Part shown: positions 54,950-64,000 of the stretch, one piece after another | How positions within the stretch are numbered: the stretch's first letter is position 1 | Layout: each line of letters starts with the position of its first letter | Assembly: GCA_910593695.2 (NCBI GenBank) | Contig: OU343051.1 | Span: forward strand, 56,447,668-56,511,667 | Reading direction: 5' to 3' | Source of the DNA: Ocypus olens | Lineage: Eukaryota; Arthropoda; Insecta; Coleoptera; Staphylinidae | DNA: 64,000 bases | Position numbers and translations under genes: made by a program | Notes under the pieces: model-generated | The model's input: the letters and a program-made list of their open reading frames with translations, nothing else | What the model was told of the DNA's origin: nothing | The model's database searches: none

Positions 54950-56475
54950 AAAAAAAATTGAAGTTTAATTCACCAAAAATTTTATGTTTAAAAATTTTAT
55001 TGACCGAAAATTTTATGTTTTGTTCACTGAAAGTTTCTTGTTTTTTAAATTTGATTCTCTGAAAATTTCATATTTAAAAGTTTAGTTCCCCGAAAATTTT
55101 ATGTTTACAAGTCATATTTAACGAATATTTCAGCTTTAGAAGTTTTATTTACCGAATTTTTTCAGTTTTTAAAATTCTATTCACTAAAAATTACATATTT
55201 GAAGGTTTTATTCGCAGAAAATTTTATGTTTAGAAGTTTTATTCACTGCAAATTTTATGCTGAGAAGTTTTATTCAACGAAAATTTAATCTTTAGAAGTT
55301 TTATTCACCAAATTTTGTTTGTTTTTTTAAATTTTATTCATCGAAAATTTCATATTTAAAAGTTTTACTTTTAAATATTTCTTTTTATTTTTAAAATGTA
55401 GTCACCGAAAATTTTAAAAACAAAAAAAAAACGGTGAATAAAACTTTTAAAAATAAAATTTTCAGTGAATAGAATTTTAAAAACAAAAAATAAACAATTC
55501 AGTGAATAAAACTTCCAAAAATGAAATTTTCATTGAATAAAACTTTTTTAGATATGAAATTTTCGGTGAATAAAATTTTAAAAGCATGAAATTTTCGGTG
55601 AATAAAACTCCCAAAGATGAAATTTTCATTGAATAAAACTTTTGAACATTAAATTTTCATTGAATAAAACTTTTTTAGATATGAAATTTTCGGAGAATAA
55701 AATTTAAAAAAACATAAAATTTTCGGTGAATAAAACTCCCAAAGATGACATTTTCATTGATTAAAACTTTCCAGCATAAAATTTTTGGCGAATAATTTTT
55801 TTTTAGATATGAAATTTTCGGTGAATGAAATTTAAAAAAACATGAAATTTTCGGTGAATAAAACTCCCAAATGATTTCAACATTAAATTTTTGGCGAAAA
55901 AAACGTTTTTAGATATTACATTTTCGGTGAATAGAATAAAACTTTTCAACATTAAACTTTTGGCGAATAAAACTTTTTTAGATATGAAATTTTCGGTAAA
56001 TAAAATTTTAAAAACATAAAATTTTCGGTAAATTAAACTTCTAAAGATAAAATTTTCGTTGAATAAGACTTTTGAACATTAAATGTTCAGTAGGTAAAAT
56101 TTTTACATATGAAATTTTCGGCGAATAAAACTTGAAAAACAATTTTCAGCGAATAAAACTTTTAAATATGAAATTTTCGGTGAATCCAGTTAAAAAAGGT
56201 GAAATTTTCGGCGAGTAAAACTTCTAAACATAAATTTTTTATCGAAAATCTCATAAAAGTTTTGTTCGTCGAAAATTTTATGTTTACAAGTTTTATTCAC
56301 TGAAAATTTTATATTGAGAAGTTTTATACAACGAAAATTTCTTCTTTGGAAGTTCCATTCACCGATTTTTTTTTTGTTTTTAAAATTTTATTCACTGAAA
56401 ATTTCATCTTTAAAAATTTTATTCACCAAAAATTTTATGTCTAGAAGTTTTATTCACGGAAAATTTTAAATTTAT
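54950..56475. repeat. AT-rich minisatellite that switches strand twice
   Basis: Units of about 25-35 bp (TTTTATTCACCGAAAATTTT) run forward from 54950 to about 55405, inverted (AAAATTTTCGGTGAATAAAA) from about 55430 to 56235, and forward again to about 56475. Confidence 0.8.
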
Positions 56476-56589
56476 AAAATTCAATGCAGCAAAATTTCTC
56501 TTCAAAGTCAAATTACATACTTTTCTGGTCATCGTGAGTGATGTAAAATATATGAGTTTTCTCTGCCCCCCACTTTCATTCTGAATATA

Positions 56590-56615
56590 CAGGGTGCATT
56601 TTTTGGCACATCCTG
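56590..56615. repeat. 26-bp CAGGGTGC...CATCCTG remnant
   Basis: A minimal hairpin flanked by TA that resembles fused ends of the CAGGGTG mariner-type elements. Confidence 0.35.
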
Positions 56616-56619
56616 TATA

Positions 56620-57640
56620 ATTAAATTGATTTTGACATCTTGTATGTATTAATAACATTTCAAAAAAAAATCCTTAATACCTTTCCGTACTTTGTACGGA
56701 GAAATTTAGAATAAATCGATTCATTCAAATTGATAAATGCCAGCGATGATTTTTTTTCTATTCACCATGACTATGCAAGCTAACTTGACCATGTGTGGGC
56801 CTTCATCGTAACACAATTGACCACCTGGGATAATTACACCAAGCGGGGTTGTATTGACGTGACCAGCATATGTCAAGGACGAAGCCTTGGAGCGAAACGA
56901 AGTTGAAAAAAGAAACAGTTTTTGTTAATTTCCGATGTTGGAATGGAATAGGTTGTAAATGTAACGAAGCTAATTATCGGATAATTAAGTGGTGGATACT
57001 TCCTCGTAAAATAATTAATTGCTACGGGAATGTTTCCAGTAATTACATCGAGCTATAATTTGTAGGTTAAGCTGTATTCAAGAAAGTGACAGCTGCCCGC
57101 TTGATGTGATTAGTCGATATAGAGTATAACAGGGCCGTTCCGTGTGGGTGCGCAGGTTGCATCCCGTACAAACAATAAGGAGTAGTATATTTTTACACTA
57201 TGCTCTCAATTCTCAATTGACGTAGTTAACACGTTCGGATTTTATCATGCTGATTACGTTCAAGTTTTCAGTTCCTAGCGAGAATATATTTCTGGTTCTC
57301 ATAGAAAAGCAACATTTAAATTTGAAATTTTTTACCGACGAGAAGTTAGTCAAAATTTTCCTGACAGGAATTTTGGGGCCTCCTCCTTCACCCGAATTTT
57401 TATCAATATCAATAAAATACCAATCTTCTTTTTGGCTCGAAGTGCAGAAGATATAATTGTAAAATCGATTTAAGAATTTTTTGGCAAAACATTCATCCGA
57501 AGGCGTTTAAAAAAAAATCAAAAATGTTAGTGTTTAGGAATGCTAATAGAGTGGAATTTAAAAAATGCACCTTGAAGAGAATTTTATCAATAAAATAATT
57601 CAATTATTTTTTTTTTACTACAAAATAAAGTTGAATTTTT
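56620..57640. other. Unique spacer before the 175-bp array
   Basis: A short hairpin, CTTTCCGTACTTTGTACGGA, lies at about 56682. No gene is supported. Confidence 0.4.
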
Positions 57641-60600
57641 TCCTTCGTTCGCAGAAATCCATACATGGCGCCATAAATATCGATTTTTGAGAAAATTCGC
57701 AATTCGTCATAAGTAAATAAAAATGTTTATTATTATCACCAAGAACTGTACTTTGATATTCATAAGTCAAGAAAATGTTACAGGCACCCCTTCCACCTCA
57801 AAAAATTAATTTCTTCCTTCATCTGCAGAAATCCATACATGACGCAATAAATGTGAATTTTTGGCAAAGTTCTCAATTAGCCTGAAGCAAATAAAAATGC
57901 TTATTATTATCACCAAGAAGTGTACTTTGATATTCCCAAGACAAAAAAACGTTACAGGCACCCCTTCCACCTCCAAAAAATTAATTTCTTCCTTTATCCG
58001 CAGAAATCCATACATGACGCAATAAATGTGAATTTTTGGCAAAGTTCTCAATTAGCTTTAAGCAAATAAAAATGCTTATTATGATCACCAAGAATTGTAC
58101 TTTAATATTCATAAGTCAAAAAAACGTTACAGGCACCCCTTCCACCTCAAAAAAATTAATTTCTTCCTTCATCCTCAGAAATCCATACACGACGCAATAA
58201 ATATGAATTTTTGGCAAAGTTCTCAATTAGCCATAAGCAAATAAAAATGCTTATTATTATCACCAAGAAGTGTACTTTGATATTCCCAAGACAAAAAAAC
58301 GTTACAGGCACCCCTTCCACCTCCAAAAAATTAATTTCTTCCTTCATCCGCAGAAATCCATACATGACGCAATAAATGTGAATTTTTGGCAAAGTTCTCA
58401 ATTAGTCGTAAGCAAATAAAAATGCTTATTATTATCACCAAGAAGTGTACTTTGATATTCCCAAGTCAAAAAAACGTTACAGGCACCCTTTCCACCTCCA
58501 AAAAATTAATTTCTTCCTTCATCCGCAGAAATCCATACATGACGCAATAAATGTGAATTTTTGGCAAAGTTCTCAATTAGCCATAAGCAAATAAAAATGC
58601 TTATTATTATCACCAAGAAGTGCACTTTGATATTCATAAGTCAAAAAGCGGTACAGGCACCCCCTCCACCTCCAAAAAATTAATTTCTTCCTTCATCCGC
58701 AGAAGTCCATACATGGCGCAATAAATGTGAATTTTTGGCAAAGTTCTCAATTAGCCTCAAGCAAATAAAAATGCTTATTATTATCACCAAGAACTGTATT
58801 TTAATATTCATAAGTCAAAAAAACATTACAGGCATCCCTTCCACCTCAAAAAAATTAATTTCTTCCTTCGTCCGCAGAAATCCACACATGACGCAATAAA
58901 TGTGATTTTTTGGCAAAGTTCTCAATTAGCCTTAAGCAAATAAAAATGCTTATTATTATCACCAAGAAGTGCACTTTGATATTCATAAGTCAAAAAGCTG
59001 TACAGGCACCCCCTCCACCTCCAAAAAATTAATTTCTTCCTTCATCCGCAGAAGTCCATACATGGCGCAATAAATGTGAATTTTTGGCAAAGTTCTCAAT
59101 TAGCCTTAAGCAAATAAAAATGCTTATTATTATCACCAAGAAGTGCACTTTGATATTCATAAGTCAAAAAGCGGTACAGGCACCCCCTCCACCTCCAAAA
59201 AATTAATTTCTTCCTTCATCCGCAGAAATCCATACATGACGCAATAAATGTGATTTTTTGACAAAGTTCTCAATTAGCCGTAAGCAAATAAAAATGCTTA
59301 TTATTATCACCAAGAACTGTACTTTGATATTCCTAAGTCAAAAAAACGTTACAGGCACCCCTTCCACCTCCAAAAAATTAATTTCTTCCTTCATCCGCAG
59401 AAATCCATACATGACGCAATAAATGTGAATTTTTGGCAAAGTTCTCAATTAGCCATAAGTAAATAAAAATGCTTATTATTATCACCAAGAAGTGTACTTT
59501 GATATTTATAAGTCAAAAAAACGTTACAGGCACCCCTTCCACCTCCAAAAAATTAATTTCTTCCTTCATCCGCAGAAATCCATATATGACGTAATAAATG
59601 TGAATTTTTGGCAAAGTTCTCAATTAGCCATAAGTAAATAAAAATGCTTATTATTATCACCAAGAAGTGCACTTTGATATTCATAAGTCAAAAAGCGGTA
59701 CAGGCACCCCCTCCACCTCCAAAAAATTAATTTCTTCCTTCATCCGCAGAAGTCCATACATGGCGCAATAAATGTGAATTTTTGGCAAAGTTCTCAATTA
59801 GCCTCAAGCAAATAAAAATGCTTATTATTATCACCAAGAACTGTATTTTAATATTCATAAGTCAAAAAAACGTTACAGGCATCCCTTCCACCTCAAAAAA
59901 ATTAATTTCTTCCTTCGTCCGCAGAAATCCACACATGACGCAATAAATGTGATTTTTTGACAAAGTTCTCAATTAGCCTTAAGCAAATAAAAATGCTTAT
60001 TATTATCACCAAGAAGTGCACTTTGATATTCATAAGTCAAAAAGCGGTACAGGCACCCCCTCCACCTCCAAAAAATTAATTTCTTCCTTCATCCGCAGAA
60101 GTCCATACATGGCGCAATAAATGTGAATTTTTGGCAAAGTTCTCAATTAGCCTTAAGCAAATAAAAATGCTTATTATTATCACCAAGAAGTGCACTTTGA
60201 TATTCATAAGTCAAAAAGCGGTACAGGCACCCCCTCCACCTCCAAAAAATTAATTTCTTCCTTCATCCGCAGAAGTCCATACATGGCGCAATAAATGTGA
60301 ATTTTTGGCAAAGTTCTCAATTAGCCTTAAGCAAATAAAAATGCTTATTATTATCACCAAGAAGTGCACTTTGATATTCATAAGTCAAAAAGCGGTACAG
60401 GCACCCCCTCCACCTCCAAAAAAATAATTTCTTCCTTCATCCGCAGAAGTCCATACATGGCGCAATAAATGTGAATTTTTGGCAAAGTTCTCAATTAGCC
60501 TCAAGCAAATAAAAATGCTTATTATTATCACCAAGAACTGTATTTTAATATTCATAAGTCAAAAAAACGTTACAGGCATCCCTTCCACCTCAAAAAAATT

Positions 60601-62690
60601 AATTTCTTCCTTCGTCCGCAGAAATCCACACATGACGCAATAAAAGTGATTTTTTGGCAAAGTTCTCAATTAGCCATAAGCAAATAAAAATGCTTATTAT
60701 TATCACCAAGAAGTGCACTTTGATATTCATAAGTCAAAAAGCGGTACAGGCACCCCCTCCACCTCCAAAAAATTAATTTCTTCCTTCATCCGCAGAAATC
60801 CACACATGACGCAATAAATGTGATTTTTTGGCAAAGTTCTCAATTAGCCATAAGCAAATAAAAATGCTTATTATTATCACCAAGAAGTGCACTTTGATAT
60901 TCATAAGTCAAAAAGCGGTACAGGCACCCCCTCCACCTCCAAAAAATTAATTTCTTCCTTCATCCGCAGAAGTCCATGCATGGCGCAATAAATGTGAATT
61001 TTTGGCAAAGTTCTCAATTAGCCTTAAGCAAATAAAAATGCTTATTATTATCACCAAGAAGTGCACTTTGATATTCATAAGTCAAAAAGCGGTACAGGCA
61101 CCCCCTCCACCTCCAAAAAATTAATTTCTTCCTTCATCCGCAGAAGTCCATACATGGCGCAATAAATGTGAATTTTTGGCAAAGTTCTCAATTAGCCTTA
61201 AGCAAATAAAAATGCTTATTATTATCACCAAGAACTGTATTTTAATATTCATAAGTCGAAAAAACGTTACAGGCACCCCTTCCACCTCCAAAAAATTAAT
61301 TTCTTCCTTCATCCGCAGAAATCCATACATGACGCAATAAATGTGATTTTTTGACAAAGTTCTCAATTAGCCGTAAGCAAATAAAAATGCTTATTATTAT
61401 CACCAAGAACTGAACTTTGATATTCATAAGTCAAAAAAACGTTACAGGCACCCCTTCCACCTCCAAAAAATTAATTTCTTCCTTCATCCGCAGAAATCCA
61501 TACATGACGCAATAAATGTGATTTTTTGACAAAGTTATCAATTAGCCGTAAGCAAATAAAAATGCTTATTGTTATCACCAAGAACTGAACTTTGATATTC
61601 ATAAGTCAAAAAAACGTTACAGGCACCCCTTCCACCTCCAAAAAATTAATTTCTTCCTTCATCCGCAGAAATCCATACATGACGCAATAAATGTGAATTT
61701 TTGGCAAAGTTATCAATTAGCCGTAAGCAAATAAAAATGCTTATTATTATCACCAAAAACTGAACTTTGATATTCATAAGTTAAAAAAACGTTATAGGCA
61801 CCCCTTCCACCTCCAAAAAATTAATTTCTTCCTTCATCCGCAGAAATCCATACATGACGCAATAAATGTGAATTTTTGGCAAAGTTCTCAATTAGCCTTA
61901 AGCAAATAAAAATGCTTATTATTATCACCAAGAACTGTACTTTGATATTCATAAGTCAAAAAACGTTACAGGCACCCCTTCCACCTCCAAAAAATTAATT
62001 TCTTCCTTCATCCGCAGAAATTCACACATGACGCAATAAATGTGAATTTTTGGCACAGTTCTCAAATAGCCATAAGCAAATAAAAATGCTTATTATTATC
62101 ACCAAGAACTGTACTTTGATATTCATAAGTCAAAAAACGTTACAGGCACCCCTTCCACCTCCAAAAAATTAATTTTTTCCTTCATCCGCAGAAATCCATA
62201 CATGACGCAATAAATGTGAATTTTTGGCAAAGTTCTCAATTAGCCTTAAGCAAATAAAAATGCTTATTATTATCACCAAGAACTGTACTTTGATATTCAT
62301 AAGTCAAAAAACGTTACAGGCACCCCTTCCGCCTCCAAAAAATTAATTTCTTCCTTCATCCGCAGAAATCCACACATGACGCAATAAATGTGAATTTTTG
62401 GCAAAGTTCTCAATTAGCCTTAAGCAAATAAAAATGCTTATTATTATCACCAAGAACTGTGCTTGGATATTCCTAAGTCAAAAAAAAGTTACAGGCACCC
62501 CTTCCATCTCCAAAAAATTAATTTCTTCCGCCACTCGCTGAAATCCATACCTGGCGCTATAAATTCCGATTTTTGACAAAGTTTGCAATCAGCCATAACG
62601 AAATAAAAATTCTTATTATTATCACTAATACGTGTACTTTGGTAACCTAAAGTCAATGAAGCGTTACGGGCACCTCTTCAAGCCCAAAAA
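57641..62690. repeat. 5-kb satellite array, ~29 copies of 175 bp
   Basis: Each unit has ATGCTTATTATTATCACCAA, TTACAGGCACCCCTTCCACC, ATTTCTTCCTTCATCCGCAG and TTGGCAAAGTTCTCAATTAG. Subtypes (GCGGTACAGGCACCCCCTCC; GTTACAGGCATCCCTTCC; GTTACAGGCACCCCTTCC) recur in patterned order. The end units (57641 and 62520-62690) are the most diverged and look most like the satellite at 17.5-19.6 kb. Repeated 81-codon minus-strand frames are array by-products. Confidence 0.93.
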
Positions 62691-62828
62691 TCCATTACTG
62701 GCGCTTTTTGAGATATTAATTAGTTGTTGTTTTAAGTTGGACTCCAGTCGTCTTTAATTAGTGTGTCGCAGTGTCTTAAGCCTTTCCACAAAACCGTAGT
62801 GCCTATCAAAAAGACACAAATTTTTCAC

Positions 62829-62838
62829 TTTATTTATT
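62829..62838 (-). terminator. Candidate polyadenylation signal
   Basis: Two overlapping AATAAA motifs on the minus strand, about 30 nt after the TAG at 62868. Confidence 0.5.
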
Positions 62839-62867
62839 TCACGAATCTTGAAATTAAAAAATAACAG

Positions 62868-63393
62868 CTAGAAAATTTGTTGTTCTACGATTACGATTTC
62901 TGCTTCAACGATTTCATGAGTGAATCCTTGAACCATTTGTTCGAACGACGATTCCATAAAAAAAATAAAACTTGTGGCGTTGTTGTTTTCGCAATTTGTC
63001 ATAGTTATTATTCGCCCTTGAGTACAAGTCGGCATTAAATCATCGCTCAATTAATAACGGGCTTTGTTCTCGCGATGTCTGTTGCGGCAGTGTTATGTCT
63101 GCATTCCTAACTCTCTTAGGAATCCAAAGTGAAATTTAGACACTAACGACCGTTCGCCGCATTGTTACTTACCTTGCATAACGAGGCGGTAAATTCGTCT
63201 GGTTTTATTAATTTTAACAACGCGGAAACGATTGCCGACAAACGGGTGACAGGTGGTGGTAACGTTGTGCAAGTTGAAGAAATTATATGTAAAATTGCAA
63301 ATGCGGAATGTTGGACCTGTTGCTTTTGATGGCGATGGTAATTCCGTCCCCACTTTCGTTTCGCAATTGAATTGGTGAGGATTTTGGGACATG
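62868..63393 (-). CDS. Candidate two-exon gene, product unknown
   Basis: A minus-strand open frame begins at an ATG near 63390 (MSQNPHQFNCETKVG) and runs through HPFVGNRFRVVKINKTRRIY to a consensus donor CAAG|GTAAGT (exon end 63173). A possible acceptor, ACTCAAG|GG (exon start 63016), restores the frame and leads to RIITMTNCENNNATSFIFF..., ending IVEQQIF and TAG at 62868. A poly(A) signal follows. I recognise no domain. The donor and the 3' end are good, but the acceptor lacks a pyrimidine tract, and another frame is also open in the first exon. It could be the end of a longer gene or only part of one. Confidence 0.35.
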
Positions 63394-63671
63394 TCGCAAT
63401 ACAATGGTCAGTCGTTGGGGATAAGTGGTGTAGTAGGGTGGTGGTGTGCTCTTGTTTGTGTGTGTTTGTTAAAAAGTGTGTTTTGTGCGTTAAATACAGG
63501 AATAAGCAAAAAGGGAATATTATTATTACGACCAGGTATCTTGTGAGCCACAAAGTTGGTTGTGAAATAAATGAGGTATGTCGCATATTATTACGGCATT
63601 AGTTCAATTGAATTAGATTTAAAAAAATTAATTAATCTCAGACATGACTGCTATGTTTCTGTCTCTCTCAG

Positions 63672-63793
63672 GCATGGCCAACTCCGAAACAAAATTCTGT
63701 GGCTCACACCTTATTGTGCATAAGGATTATGAGGATTATCTTAAGACATTGAGAAGTCTTGTTCACCTGCCTGACAAAGGTGGTGTGTGGTAA
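63672..63793 (+). CDS. Candidate terminal coding exon, product unknown
   Basis: A strong acceptor (TTTCTGTCTCTCTCAG|GC) is followed by an open frame containing MANSETKFCGSHLIVHKDYE and ending DKGGVW with TAA at 63791. AATAAA lies at 63822-63827. This is the usual layout of a last exon. Upstream exons are not identified; they might connect to the candidate first exon near 27.6 kb. The frame is chosen because it is the longest; the other two also stay open for 15-26 codons. I do not recognise the protein. Confidence 0.35.
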
Positions 63794-63821
63794 AGCATTT
63801 GTCTGCAGTGTTCAAGAGTAA

Positions 63822-63827
63822 AATAAA
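63822..63827 (+). terminator. Candidate polyadenylation signal
   Basis: AATAAA 29 nt past the TAA of the candidate plus-strand terminal exon. Confidence 0.4.
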
Positions 63828-64000
63828 TCCGTGTAACTCAAAAATACAAAGTTTTATTAATTATGACAGTTATTTGGCAGTTTAGAAAATAACGTTTTTT
63901 TTTGTACAAAATATTTGTGAAATAAAAACAAAACAGTATTTCTATAAGTTGATCGTGAATATGTATTAGTTGACTTTGGATTTTTACATCTAAATATTTT

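Noticed and set aside
57806..61366. 81-codon minus-strand frames (MRTLPKIHIYCVMYG...)
   Set aside because: Periodic with the 175-bp array and present only in some subtypes; not independent genes.
29205..62690. Regularly spaced repeats considered as CRISPR arrays
   Set aside because: Repeats are head-to-tail with no unique spacers, in eukaryotic intron-bearing DNA, and with no cas genes.
63143..63586. 147-codon minus-strand frame overlapping the candidate gene
   Set aside because: It reads through the consensus donor CAAG|GTAAGT, and no acceptor in the right phase follows. The shorter frame joins better, although it too is unproven.

Overview
The window looks like nuclear DNA from an insect. 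It is AT-rich, its genes are split by spliceosomal introns, and it is crowded with short cut-and-paste transposons (hAT, piggyBac, mariner and Harbinger type) and long tandem arrays. A beetle is my best guess, but nothing in the sequence fixes the order. No bacterial, viral or CRISPR-like system is present.

Two genes can be read with confidence, both on the minus strand. AAR2 (2847-5766, three exons, 385 residues) encodes the U5 snRNP assembly factor. A type I Hsp40/DnaJ co-chaperone of the DNAJA1/Droj2 group (11918-23887, three coding exons, 402 residues) has a 10.7-kb first intron and two perfect three-unit heat-shock elements in its promoter region. Weaker gene evidence lies further right: a CpG-rich candidate first exon on the plus strand near 27.1-27.6 kb, a candidate two-exon minus-strand gene at 62.87-63.39 kb with a poly(A) signal, and a candidate plus-strand terminal exon at 63.67-63.79 kb.

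Layout. 1-1805: large foldback element. 2.0-2.8 kb: palindromes and low-complexity DNA. 2.85-5.77 kb: AAR2. 5.97-11.4 kb: transposon-rich spacer. 11.9-23.9 kb: the DnaJ gene, whose first intron holds nested miniature elements and a 2.75-kb foldback block made of a roughly 172-bp satellite that reverses direction. 24.6-26.9 kb: more miniature elements. 28.4-32.4 kb: degenerate and then regular tandem repeats of about 160 bp. 34.2-46.9 kb: a 12.7-kb array of about 74 monomers of 172 bp with higher-order structure. 47.7-51.6 kb: degenerate repeats of about 165 bp interleaved with a GCCAC-rich minisatellite. 51.7-56.7 kb: tRNA-like retroposon fragments, foldbacks and a minisatellite that switches strand. 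57.6-62.7 kb: about 29 copies of a 175-bp satellite homologous to the one in the DnaJ intron.

The most striking feature is not a protein system. Several unrelated tandem families in this one window all have monomers of about 160-175 bp, and two separate elements share the same plan: outer unique inverted arms around head-to-tail and then tail-to-head repeats. If the plus-strand end exons near 27.6 and 63.7 kb belong to one gene, the large arrays would all lie in its introns, but that is inference.
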